From Gallionella sp. (GTDB lineage: Bacteria > Pseudomonadota > Gammaproteobacteria > Burkholderiales > Gallionellaceae), in assembly GCA_028710565.1 (NCBI GenBank), contig JAQTTV010000009.1, forward strand, positions 58,753 to 122,752: a stretch of 64,000 nucleotides of DNA, read 5' to 3'. Positions 29,251 to 37,352 of the stretch are shown piece after piece. The notes below the pieces were generated by a model. That model searched no databases. It saw only the letters and a list, made by a program, of their open reading frames with translations, and was not told where the DNA came from. Both the position numbers and the translations under genes were made by a program. Positions within the stretch are counted from its first letter, which is position 1; each line of letters begins with the position of its first letter.

Positions 29251-29706
29251 TTAGGGATGACGACTATTACCCTTACCGCCATGCCCACCCTTTTGCTTCT
29301 TGTCTTTTGAGTGCTTTTGTTTATCTACTTGGTGTTCGCGGGTGGGTTGATTGGCATGACTACTTTGTTCAGGATGACGTTCCTGATAGCGTGGGACGAA
29401 TTCATCGTTATACCAATTATCCTGCACAAAATAGACTCGCTCACCGCAGGCATGGTAATGACGACAGTGTCTGCTCCAGTTTTTGGCATGACCTGGCGGT
29501 ACGCGCATATAGACAGGCGGATGACGTACTGTCACTCGATTGATAAGACGTGGCCGAGCATAGATCACTTGTGGCGGAGCAGCGTTGCCGATATCGAGTC
29601 GCCCATAGAATCCTGGCTGACCAACCTGCACAGCAGCGGATACATCAGCCGCCATCGCTGGTGCAGCAAACATCATGGCGGCGGCAACGATTAAAAATTT
29701 TTTCAT
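29251..29706 (-). CDS. Exported basic protein with WYNDEF/PRYQ motif, function unknown
   Basis: A 151-residue secreted protein. The signal peptide MKKFLIVAAAMMFAAPAMAA is followed by GQPGFYGRLDIGNAAPPQVIY, a YMRVPPGHAKNWSRHCRHY core with Cys residues, VYFVQDNWYNDEFVPRYQ, and a Lys/His/Gly-rich tail. This type of small periplasmic protein recurs in betaproteobacteria, but no activity is known to me. The tail length and composition suggest disorder. It is encoded within the stress island, flanked by two MITE-like repeats (29048-29187 and 29772-29849). Confidence 0.8.
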   Translation of the reverse strand: MKKFLIVAAAMMFAAPAMAADVSAAVQVGQPGFYGRLDIGNAAPPQVIYARPRLINRVTVRHPPVYMRVPPGHAKNWSRHCRHYHACGERVYFVQDNWYNDEFVPRYQERHPEQSSHANQPTREHQVDKQKHSKDKKQKGGHGGKGNSRHP

Positions 29707-29771
29707 ATTGAAACTCCTCTATCGTCGCGCGCTAAAACGTGCGAGCAGCAGACTAAATAAAAAACATCCCT

Positions 29772-29849
29772 AGGGAGACACGGACTTATCTTGCGTTCAT
29801 GGTTCGATAAGCTCACCACGAACGTAACAGATTCAATCAGCATTTCCCT
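29772..29849. repeat. MITE-like element, family 1, degenerate copy 2
   Basis: Ends AGGGAGACACGGACTTATC and the complement of AGGGAAATGCTGATTGAATC. The interior GTTCATGGTTCGATAAGCTC is the inverse of the interior of copy 1 at 12511-12644. It is 78 bp long, so it is internally deleted relative to copy 1. Confidence 0.6.
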
Positions 29850-29860
29850 AACCGCCTGAT

Positions 29861-30307
29861 TTAATCACGCGAGACAATATTGTTTTCGATACGAACACGA
29901 TCACCCACGCGCAAATCGGAAATGCTTTGTGTAAATGTCGCATAGCCATCGTGATTTAGACGCACTTTGATGCGATAGCTGTCTTGCGCTCGGTTATTTT
30001 TTTCAACCTGATGGCCGAGAACCGCGCCTCCTACGACACCTGCAATAGTTGCAATGGTATTGCCGCTTCCGCCACCGACCTGATTGCCGAGTACACCGCC
30101 CACCACGCCACCCACGACTGCTCCCGCACCAATCCCGTTTCCACCCCCTGATATGGTTTCGATACTATCAATCACCCCATATTCAACTTGGGCAAGCGTG
30201 GGGGCTCGGCTGACAGGTACAGCAGAAGGGGGATTGGTTTGAGCACAGCCGCTTGCCAAAACAGTCACGCCCAAAAAAACGACGTTCATTAACTTGTTGA
30301 TTTTCAT
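29861..30307 (-). CDS. Glycine-zipper 2TM lipoprotein (SlyB-like)
   Basis: A 148-residue lipoprotein. Lipobox LASGC; then YGVIDSIETI and a glycine-zipper region GAGAVVGGVVGGVLGNQVGGGSGNTIATIAGVVGGAVLGHQVE, the Rick_17kDa/SlyB-type double membrane-inserting segment. The C-terminal YRIKVRLNHDGYATFTQSISDLRVGDRVRIEN is a small beta domain typical of this family. Outer-membrane integrity under stress is the usual role. Start ATG 30307. Confidence 0.88.
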   Translation of the reverse strand: MKINKLMNVVFLGVTVLASGCAQTNPPSAVPVSRAPTLAQVEYGVIDSIETISGGGNGIGAGAVVGGVVGGVLGNQVGGGSGNTIATIAGVVGGAVLGHQVEKNNRAQDSYRIKVRLNHDGYATFTQSISDLRVGDRVRIENNIVSRD

Positions 30308-30370
30308 AAATCCTCCTAATGGGCATGGCGGCTTACCAGCCCTAAAACATGAAATTGATATAACCCGTTT

Positions 30371-30410
30371 CCCTCTCCGCTATCCTCTCCAGCAAACGGG
30401 CGAGGAAGCG
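30371..30410. repeat. REP-like fragment (CCCTCTCC type)
   Basis: CCCTCTCCGCTATCCTCTCC followed by AAACGGGCGAGG resembles the second palindrome of the element at 3563-3662. It lies between the 46-residue protein gene and the glycine-zipper gene. Confidence 0.45.
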
Positions 30411-30488
30411 AACGAATCGTTAGGCGAGTTTCAAAACGACCAACGTTCGGAATGGAATGTGTGGTTCTTGGAACATGAATGACCCCAC

Positions 30489-30629
30489 TTATCCGCCATT
30501 GATAAGTCTGAGCAAGACCATCACAATCGCGATGACCAATAACACATGAATAAAGCCACCCATGGTGTAAGAAGAAACCAAACCCAGCACCCACAAGACG
30601 AGCATGACGACAGCAATAGTGTAAAGCAT
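30489..30629 (-). CDS. 46-residue membrane protein of the lmo0937/DUF5670 type
   Basis: A short gene: MLYTIAVVMLVLWVLGLVSS then YTMGGFIHVLLVIAIVMVLL and RLINGG. Two hydrophobic helices joined by the conserved GLVSSYTMGGFIH turn identify the lmo0937 family of tiny membrane proteins. ATG 30629 is preceded by AAGGGG at optimal spacing. It sits between the glycine-zipper and OsmB-like genes on the same strand. A longer overlapping frame on this strand (30316-30663) is out of register and not credible. Confidence 0.85.
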   Translation of the reverse strand: MLYTIAVVMLVLWVLGLVSSYTMGGFIHVLLVIAIVMVLLRLINGG

Positions 30630-30688
30630 AATAACCCCTTAGTATTCGGACAAACCATTGCACGCAAGCGCATGATTTATCTCAATAT

Positions 30689-30904
30689 TTATTTATGAAT
30701 CGTGTTGCCAATGACACCGCCAACTGCTGCACCGCCTACCGTACCGACCGCACTGCCGCCCGTCAAAACGGCTCCGCCCACCGCCCCCACACCTGCACCG
30801 ATGGCGGTATTTCTATCCCGATCTGACATGCCCGCACAGCCACCCAAAGCACAAAGCAAAGTGACTGCCACCACATTTATGGTTACTTTTTGTATCGTTT
30901 TCAT
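30689..30904 (-). CDS. osmB: OsmB-like osmotically inducible lipoprotein
   Basis: A 71-residue lipoprotein with lipobox ALGGC and the sequence DRDRNTAIGAGVGAVGGAVL, followed by GTVGGAAVGGVIGN. This matches E. coli OsmB (72 residues) almost along its whole mature part, a glycine-zipper outer-membrane lipoprotein induced by osmotic stress and the Rcs system. Start ATG 30904; a few extra upstream codons (MEVVK) are possible but less likely. It belongs to the minus-strand stress group. Confidence 0.88.
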   Translation of the reverse strand: MKTIQKVTINVVAVTLLCALGGCAGMSDRDRNTAIGAGVGAVGGAVLTGGSAVGTVGGAAVGGVIGNTIHK

Positions 30905-31055
30905 TTTAACTACCTCCAAATTATCGTTCTGATCTCAGGATCATTCCTGTTCAGTTTTTGACTTGCTTAATTGCCATTCAATCACCTGCGGATACTTACA
31001 CTTCATGCCACTGTTTCATTCGCGTCACGTTTAAATACAGCCCTCAAAAAGTAAA

Positions 31056-31418
31056 TTACGCCTTCATGTGAAGTGCCATCAACTTATCAATATCTGTCAA
31101 GATGGATGCCGTGGTGATTGCCAGTGTCACGGAAGCTGGCTCAGCAACTTTGATCGCCAAACCAAGCACTTGAGAGGATTTAGTACGCACTCTCACCTTT
31201 GCTTTAGTCCCCACGTCCAGCCCTCGTGCCACGCCCAAGCTAATCAAATTGGCGTGCTCTGCTAAAGAATCTGGACTACGTTTAACTGGCTGGCACGCCA
31301 CCTCAACGGGTCTATCCACGACTTTTTCTTTACCTTTGGACACACCCTGCGCCATCAAATCGGAGCCAAAGGCAAGACTCGTAATGGCCAACATCGCCCT
31401 AATTTCTTGTTTATTCAT
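31056..31418 (-). CDS. Exported protein of unknown function
   Basis: A 120-residue protein with an N-terminal signal-like segment (MNKQEIRAMLAITSLAFGSD, cleavage near LMAQ). The remainder is basic, with VACQPVKRSPDSLAEHANLI and TKAKVRVRTKSSQVLGL and a helical C-terminus. No domain is recognised. ATG 31418 has GGAGAA upstream; codons upstream of it lie in the divergent promoter region shared with the large Ig-like lipoprotein gene. Confidence 0.6.
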   Translation of the reverse strand: MNKQEIRAMLAITSLAFGSDLMAQGVSKGKEKVVDRPVEVACQPVKRSPDSLAEHANLISLGVARGLDVGTKAKVRVRTKSSQVLGLAIKVAEPASVTLAITTASILTDIDKLMALHMKA

Positions 31419-31904
31419 ACGTATTCTCCAAATATTATCTAAATTGAGATCAGTGACCAGCCTATCAAATCTCATTCGACCTGCTGTACCTGCACCCAAA
31501 TAGTCTGCTTTCTCGCGGTTGAGTTCTGTGCGCTAGAGCACAAAGCCGCTGGATATAAATATCGTATCGTGCGAGAAGCTTTCTACTAGCAGCCCCTAGC
31601 CTCTTGCTGACGAATTCCCCTCAGACAAGTTTCACTATTTGCGATTACGCAAGCCTCCCTTTGAATGCTCGTGATGAAACAACCGCTCTATGTACGGTAA
31701 CGCACGGAATGTCATGGGTGAAAGGCGGATAAGTACAACGGGCAATTTACCTTGCTCAGGTTTCGGCGATTTCAATTGGCTTTGGGGGCATCAGGATCAA
31801 CACCTCAACGCTTATCAACGAGAGCGTGTACGAAATTCACTGGCAGCAATGGTTCGGTCAATGATGACGACATCATTTTAGGAACATATTTAAAGGGGAA
31901 AGAA
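31419..31904. promoter_or_regulatory. Divergent promoter region of the stress island
   Basis: About 490 bp between the minus-strand exported-protein gene and the plus-strand Ig-like lipoprotein gene. It holds operator-like site c (31686-31709) and, in the 3' part, a long leader with a small hairpin AATGATG-ACGA-CATCATT (31859-31876) followed by TTA. The AAAGGGGAAAG Shine-Dalgarno of the lipoprotein is at 31892-31902. A frame running from 31752 is in phase with the lipoprotein but lacks a plausible start. Confidence 0.6.
31686..31709. promoter_or_regulatory. Candidate Crp/Fnr operator, site c
   Basis: CTC followed by TATGTACGGTAACGCACG. It matches site b at 18 of 24 positions including the outer CTCT. 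It is about 200 bp upstream of the lipoprotein start at 31905. Confidence 0.5.
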
Positions 31905-34900
31905 ATGAATAGATTAGCAAGCATTACCAAACCACTGCTGTGGTTAATGGCGTTACTCATGACCACCTTTGTAACGGGGTGTGGAGGAGGAGGAAGTGGC
32001 TCGCCTATTTTGGGTTTACCCAATATTGCAACGATGGTGTCCCTTGCGGTCACACCTGCCGCAGTTTCAATACCCATCACAGGTACACAACAATACCGAG
32101 CCATTGCAACCTTTAGCGACGGTTCTTCGCGCGATGTGACAGCCGCTTCCACTTGGACTTCTGGCACACTAGGCGTTGCCACAATTGTACCGACGACAGG
32201 TATGGCCACAGGTCTAGCGGGTGGCACATCACTGATCACCGCAACCTATACCGCAGGTGTGGTGACGAAGAGCGCGTCCACCAATTTAACCGTGAATGTA
32301 GCCACCTCTGTCTCGTTTAAGTTAACGCCGACCACCGCAACCATCCCCGTTTCAGGTACGCAACAATTTGCGGCAATTGAAACCTTTAGCGATGGCTCAA
32401 GCTTCGACAGAACCACCACTTCCATTTGGACGTCAGGCAGTGCCAATGCCACCGTATTGAACACAGGAGTTGCAACAGGTGTCGCGACGAGCATAGTCCC
32501 CGTGGTTATTACCGCCACTTATACCGTCGGTGCTGTGATTAAGGTCGCAACGGCTGCTTTAACGGTGAACGCGGCTACATCTGTATCATTTAATATAACC
32601 CCTACAACAGCGTCCATCCCTGTTACAGGCAACCAGAAATACACAGCGATTGAAACTTTTAGCGATGGCACTCGCTTTGACAGAACAGCCGCAACCGTCT
32701 GGTCGTCAAACAATGCGAACGCCACCATTGCACTTGGCACCAGTATCGCAACAGGTATCACGGCCAACGCAGTGCCCGTCGTGATTACCGCGACTTATAC
32801 TGTCGGAGCCGTGGTCAAGACCGCGACCGCCGCACTGACCGTGACCGCCGCAACCTCTAAATCGTTCGTGGTCACGCCTGCTGCAACCACCATTTCTGTT
32901 GCGGGTACACAGCAATATACCGCTATTGAAACTTTTAGTGATGGCACCACCCAAGACCGTACCGCCCTATCACTTTGGACATCAGGGAGTGCCAATGCAA
33001 CCATCTTGAACACGGGGGTCGCAACAGGTGTAACGGCCAATGCTGTGCCCGTACTTATCACGGCAACCTACACCGTTGGTGCAGTAGTCAAAGCGGCGAC
33101 TGCCTCCTTAACCGTGACGGCGGCAACCTCGGTATCATTCAAAGTAACCCCTGCAACTGCATCCATTCCTGTGACGGGCAACCAGCAATATACAGCGATT
33201 GAAACCTTTAGCGACGGTACTCAGTTTGACAGAACTGCATCTACGCTTTGGACATCAGGCAGCGCGAATGCCACAATTGCGGCGGGTACCAGTGTCGCCA
33301 CAGGCATTACTGCAACCGTGTTACCTGCTGTGATTACCGCCACCTACACCGTCGGTGCCGTGGTGAAGAGCGCAACAGCCGCATTGACGGTGACCGCTGC
33401 AACTTCTAAGTCATTTGCAATCACACCAGCACTGGCATCCATTCCTGTGACAGGCATTCAGCACTATACGGCGATTGAAACCTTTAGTGATGGCACCACG
33501 CAGGACCGTACCGCCCTGACTGTTTGGACTTCAGGCAGTGCCAATGCAACGATCCTAGCAGGTAGCAACATCGCGACAGGCATCACTGCAAATGTGGCTC
33601 CAGTTGTGATTACAGGTACTTATACTGTCGGTGCGGTGGTAAAGACTGCGACGGCCGCATTAACCGTGACGTCCGCAACCTCTAAATCGTTTGCCGTCAC
33701 CCCCGCTGCGACCACCATATCCGTTGCAGGCAACCAGCAATATACGGCAATTGAAACCTTTAGTGATGGCACCACCCAAGATAGAACCGCACTCGCCGTG
33801 TGGACTTCAGGTAGCCCGAACGCCACCATTGCCGCAGGTACCAGTGTCGCTAAGGGTGTCACCGTAACGGCTGTACCCGCTGTCATCACCGCCACCTACA
33901 CGGTTGGTGCGGTCGTTAAAACAGCAACGGGCGCATTAACGGTCACCGCTGCAACCTCCGTATCCTTTGTGGTTGCACCCGCTACTGCTTCCATCCCTGT
34001 GACAGGAAACCAGCAATACACGGCAATTGAAACCTTCAGCGACGGAAGCAGTTTTGACAGAACCGCATCCTCCACCTGGACTTCAGGCAGCGTGAACGCC
34101 ACCATTGCAGCAGGTACCAGCGTCGCAACGGGCATCACAACAACACTGGTTCCAGTTGTCATTACCGCCACTTACACTGTCGGTGCAGTCGTTAAAACTG
34201 CGACGGCCAATCTAACCGTGAATGCAGCAACTTCCAAGTCGTTTGCAGTCACACCCGCACTGGCTTCCATACCTGTCACAGGTAATCAATACTACACAGC
34301 GATTGAAACCTTTAGCGATGGCACGACCCAAGATCGCACCGCACTAACGGTTTGGACTTCAAACAGTGCGAATGCAACCGTTTTAGCAGGTAGCAATGTT
34401 GCGACAGGTATTACAGCAAGTGTGATCCCTGTTGTGATTACGGGTACTTATTCCGTTGGTGCGGTGGTCAAAACGGCAACAGCTACCTTAAACGTGACCG
34501 CAGCCACCTCCAAGTCTTTTGCCGTCGCACCTGCACTGGCTTCTATACCTGTTGGGGGCACACTGCAATACACGGCAATTGAAACCTTTACCGATGGATC
34601 CACGCAAGACCGAACCGCGCTTTCTGTTTGGACTTCGGGTAGTGTGAACGCCACGATTGCCGCAGGTACCAGCGTTGCCACAGGCATCACCGTGACCGCG
34701 GCTCCTGTGGTCATTACAGCAACTTACACCGTCGGTGCGGTCATTAAAACAGCCACCTCCTCCTTAACCGTGACCGCTGCGCCGTCTAGATCCTTTGTCG
34801 TGACACCTGCGGCTGCCTCCATCACGGTGGGTGCGACGCAACAATTCACGGCGATTGAGACCTTTACCGATGGATCAACCATAGACCGAACCGCTGCCTC

Positions 34901-35879
34901 CATCTGGACTTCAGCTAACGGTAATGCAACGGTCTTAAATACGGGGATTGCAACTGGGGTAACCGCTACGGTGCTACCTGTGGTCATTACGGCCACTTAC
35001 ACGGTCGGTGCAGTGATCAAAACGGCTACTGCCAATTTGACGGTCACCGCTGTTCCACCCGCTGGTTGCATCGGATCGTGTCCAGCACCTGTATTGGGAA
35101 CGATTGCACCGTTCGGCTTCTATAGCGGAGCTTCATTAACCAATCAAGGAGACCTATCCGTCATTTTTGGAGATGTTGGGATTGTCGGTGCAGCGGCCTC
35201 CATCACGGGACTTCACGATGCATTAGGCCGTACCTATACAGAAACCTGCCCGACCCTCGGTGCCGCAGTGGGCTGCGGATTGGTAACAGGAACAATTTTT
35301 GCGAACAACGCGCCCCTCCTCGGGCCATTCTTAGGGCCACTGGTCGCCAGCGATGCATTGGTTGCCTTTAATGATCTGGGCGCGCGTCCTTTAGGTCTCG
35401 CAGTGGAAGTTGCGGCGAATAATCTGGTGATAGTAGGTGCTCCGACAGCAGGTGAACTGGGTGGTCGCACCCTTGCACCTGGCACCTACAAATCTACCCC
35501 AGGGACCTATGCCATCACAGCGGGAAATCTGACGCTGGATGCGGGAGGCAATCCTAATGCGGTCTGGGTATTCCAAACAGCGGCAGGAACTGGCACGCTC
35601 ACCGTGAGCACCCCTGCTGGACCACTGACCACCAGTGCCAACAAGGTGTTACTCATCAATGGCGCGCTCGCTAAGAACGTGTTCTGGTATGTCCCTGCTG
35701 GTGCGGTCATTAACACGGGGTCAAATATGGTCGGCACCATGATAGGCAATGCAGCCATCACATTCGGTACCGCCACAGGTGCAAACCCCGTCATTGTAAC
35801 CGTGCTGAACGGTAGAGCGATTTCACTTGTGGCAGGCGCGACCATGGTCAACACCATGATCACGGTACCCGCACCGTAA
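31905..35879 (+). CDS. Giant lipoprotein: 11 Ig-like (BIG) repeats plus DUF3494 ice-binding-like domain
   Basis: A 1324-residue surface protein. The signal peptide ends in lipobox VTGC followed by GGGGSG, so it is probably an outer-membrane lipoprotein. Residues 40-1050 comprise eleven repeats of about 92 residues (IP.TG..QYTAIETFSDG; WTSGSANAT; VITATYTVGAVVK), the bacterial Ig-like type common in adhesins. The C-terminal 260 residues (APFGFYSGASLTNQGDLSVIFGD through TPGTYKSTPGTYAIT and NVFWYVPAGAVINTGSNMVG) are a DUF3494 domain, the beta-solenoid of ice-binding proteins. The plan, a stalk plus ice-binding-like tip, recalls MpAFP-like ice adhesins, though here the anchor is lipid. ATG 31905 has a strong Shine-Dalgarno. 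Confidence 0.88.
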   Translation: MNRLASITKPLLWLMALLMTTFVTGCGGGGSGSPILGLPNIATMVSLAVTPAAVSIPITGTQQYRAIATFSDGSSRDVTAASTWTSGTLGVATIVPTTGMATGLAGGTSLITATYTAGVVTKSASTNLTVNVATSVSFKLTPTTATIPVSGTQQFAAIETFSDGSSFDRTTTSIWTSGSANATVLNTGVATGVATSIVPVVITATYTVGAVIKVATAALTVNAATSVSFNITPTTASIPVTGNQKYTAIETFSDGTRFDRTAATVWSSNNANATIALGTSIATGITANAVPVVITATYTVGAVVKTATAALTVTAATSKSFVVTPAATTISVAGTQQYTAIETFSDGTTQDRTALSLWTSGSANATILNTGVATGVTANAVPVLITATYTVGAVVKAATASLTVTAATSVSFKVTPATASIPVTGNQQYTAIETFSDGTQFDRTASTLWTSGSANATIAAGTSVATGITATVLPAVITATYTVGAVVKSATAALTVTAATSKSFAITPALASIPVTGIQHYTAIETFSDGTTQDRTALTVWTSGSANATILAGSNIATGITANVAPVVITGTYTVGAVVKTATAALTVTSATSKSFAVTPAATTISVAGNQQYTAIETFSDGTTQDRTALAVWTSGSPNATIAAGTSVAKGVTVTAVPAVITATYTVGAVVKTATGALTVTAATSVSFVVAPATASIPVTGNQQYTAIETFSDGSSFDRTASSTWTSGSVNATIAAGTSVATGITTTLVPVVITATYTVGAVVKTATANLTVNAATSKSFAVTPALASIPVTGNQYYTAIETFSDGTTQDRTALTVWTSNSANATVLAGSNVATGITASVIPVVITGTYSVGAVVKTATATLNVTAATSKSFAVAPALASIPVGGTLQYTAIETFTDGSTQDRTALSVWTSGSVNATIAAGTSVATGITVTAAPVVITATYTVGAVIKTATSSLTVTAAPSRSFVVTPAAASITVGATQQFTAIETFTDGSTIDRTAASIWTSANGNATVLNTGIATGVTATVLPVVITATYTVGAVIKTATANLTVTAVPPAGCIGSCPAPVLGTIAPFGFYSGASLTNQGDLSVIFGDVGIVGAAASITGLHDALGRTYTETCPTLGAAVGCGLVTGTIFANNAPLLGPFLGPLVASDALVAFNDLGARPLGLAVEVAANNLVIVGAPTAGELGGRTLAPGTYKSTPGTYAITAGNLTLDAGGNPNAVWVFQTAAGTGTLTVSTPAGPLTTSANKVLLINGALAKNVFWYVPAGAVINTGSNMVGTMIGNAAITFGTATGANPVIVTVLNGRAISLVAGATMVNTMITVPAP
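32031..35060 (+). repeat. Coding tandem repeat, 11 units of about 276 bp
   Basis: The Ig-like units of the lipoprotein are tandem at about 276 bp per unit. Units alternate between SVSF- and SKSF-starting variants with partly shared blocks, suggesting past unequal recombination. Antisense frames of about 270 bp recur with the same period and are shadows. Confidence 0.9.
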
Positions 35880-35888
35880 GTCATCGAA

Positions 35889-35923
35889 ATAAAGGTCAGC
35901 ATCCCCTGATGACTGACCTTTAT
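35889..35923 (+). terminator. Long hairpin between lipoprotein and OmpA genes
   Basis: ATAAAGGTCAG pairs with CTGACCTTTAT, with an inner CATC/GATG stem and CCCT loop. A modest T content follows. It probably terminates the lipoprotein transcript, or protects its 3' end. Confidence 0.7.
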
Positions 35924-35966
35924 CACGCAAGCCAGACAAAAAATTCAACACCATTTGGAGAAAATC

Positions 35967-37172
35967 ATGAAATTAACACTCACATCAAGCAAGCTTAGCT
36001 TGGCCGTGCTTGTTGCTATTGCGAGTCCGCTTGCTATGGCAGATGAAGCAGGCTGGACAGACGATTCAGGCTGGTTTATGGGCGCAAACATTGGTCAATC
36101 GAGAACCACTATTGATGACCCGCGCATCACCGCCAATTTACTGGCACAAGGACTCACGACCACCTCCATCGCTGATAACAACCGTGACACAGGTTACAAA
36201 CTATTTGGTGGCTACCAGTTCAACAAATACTTCGGACTTGAAGGCGGATATTTCAATCTAGGACAGTTTGGGTTTGCCTCCACCACCCTACCCGCTGGCT
36301 CACTCGCAGGCAACATCAAAATTCAAGGTCTTAGTTTTGGTACCGTCGGCACCCTTCCCTTCACCGAAAGATTTTCAGCATTTGGTCGTTTGGGGCTGAA
36401 TTATGCACAAAGCAGAACCTCGTTTAGTGGCACAGGGGCGGGGATTGGTGTTGTACCGCTCAATCCCAACCCCAACAAGAACCAGATCAATTACAAATTG
36501 GGCTTGGGTCTTCAATATGACCTGACACCGTCTTTAGGGATGCGAGCTGAGGTGGAACGTTATCGGGTCAATGATGCCATCGGCAATAAAGGCGATGTTG
36601 ACTTGTATTCCATCGGGCTAATTTATCGTTTTGGGGTCGAAGAACCCACGCCGCCAGTCATCATTGTGCAACGAGAAGAGCCTCCTGCACCCATTGTTAT
36701 AGAGCCTGAACCCGTCATCGAAGCACCGAAACCCATACCCGTGCCAGTTCCCGTTCCTCGCCCTGTACGCAAAAAGACCATTTTCAATGCCGACACATCA
36801 GCGGACTCCTTGTTTGACTTTGGCAAAGCGGTCGTCAAACCTGGGGGAAGAGCTGCGCTTGACCAATTCTCAGCAGAGCTCATTGGTGCACAGTTTGAAG
36901 TCATTACGGTCACAGGACACACTGACCGCATTGGCTCACAGGCTTACAACGAAAAACTCTCGGCACGTCGTGCTGAAGTGGTCAAAGACTATCTGGTGGT
37001 CTCCGCTGGCATTCCTGCTAACAAAATCTCAGCACGCGGTGTCGCAGGAGCTGAACCGATTACAAAACCTGACGAATGCAAAGGGAAGAAAGCGACCCGT
37101 GCATTGATCGCCTGCTTGGCACCTGATCGCCGCGTGGAAGTAGATGTTGACGCGACACGTACTGAAAAATAA
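35967..37172 (+). CDS. OmpA family outer-membrane protein
   Basis: A 401-residue porin-like protein. The signal peptide ends SPLAMA. An eight-stranded OmpA-type barrel (residues 22-225; GWFMGANIGQSRT, YKLFGGYQFNKYFGLEGGYF, ending LIYRFG) is followed by a Pro-rich linker (PPVIIVQREEPPAPIV) and a C-terminal OmpA peptidoglycan-binding domain (ITVTGHTDRIGSQAYNEKLSARRAE). Cys residues near the end (DECKGK, LIACLAP) form the usual OmpA disulfide. ATG 35967 has GGAGAAAA upstream. A remnant of a BON gene follows the stop in the same frame. Confidence 0.93.
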   Translation: MKLTLTSSKLSLAVLVAIASPLAMADEAGWTDDSGWFMGANIGQSRTTIDDPRITANLLAQGLTTTSIADNNRDTGYKLFGGYQFNKYFGLEGGYFNLGQFGFASTTLPAGSLAGNIKIQGLSFGTVGTLPFTERFSAFGRLGLNYAQSRTSFSGTGAGIGVVPLNPNPNKNQINYKLGLGLQYDLTPSLGMRAEVERYRVNDAIGNKGDVDLYSIGLIYRFGVEEPTPPVIIVQREEPPAPIVIEPEPVIEAPKPIPVPVPVPRPVRKKTIFNADTSADSLFDFGKAVVKPGGRAALDQFSAELIGAQFEVITVTGHTDRIGSQAYNEKLSARRAEVVKDYLVVSAGIPANKISARGVAGAEPITKPDECKGKKATRALIACLAPDRRVEVDVDATRTEK

Positions 37173-37238
37173 GCGGTTGAGCTTGCGCGAGGTATCAAAA
37201 GCGTGAAATCCGTCAAGGATGACATGCGCGTACGATAG
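37173..37238 (+). pseudogene. C-terminal remnant of a BON-domain gene
   Basis: Directly after the OmpA stop and in the same frame, 21 codons read AVELARGIKSVKSVKDDMRV + R and end with TAG. This is the typical last part of an OsmY-type BON repeat (compare VTGVRSVKNDIRHK of the BON lipoprotein at 26417). A hairpin follows at 37245-37281. No start codon or upstream BON sequence remains, so it looks like the stump left by a deletion that moved OmpA next to it. Confidence 0.55.
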
Positions 37239-37244
37239 ACAAAT

Positions 37245-37281
37245 CATCCATCCCCTGAAAACGCAATGCGTGGGATGGATG
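37245..37281 (+). terminator. Hairpin after BON remnant
   Basis: CATCCATCCC pairs with GGGATGGATG (37245-37254, 37272-37281), with an inner ACGC/GCGT stem. There is no clear T tract, so its role as a terminator is tentative. Confidence 0.5.
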
Positions 37282-37352
37282 CTCTGCAATGGAGCAGTCA
37301 ATCAACGGTGCATCGTTTCTGATAATACGTAAAATTTTTATAGGAATGCAAA

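Noticed and set aside
29067..29543. 158-codon plus-strand frame at the MITE-like element
   Set aside because: It spans a repeat and the antisense of the exported-protein gene and is not conserved in the other repeat copy.
30316..30663. 115-codon minus-strand frame
   Set aside because: It overlaps the 46-residue lmo0937-type gene in another frame and has no plausible protein features.
32031..35060. Series of antisense frames of about 270 bp with a regular period
   Set aside because: They mirror the Ig-like tandem repeat and have no independent starts or Shine-Dalgarno sites.
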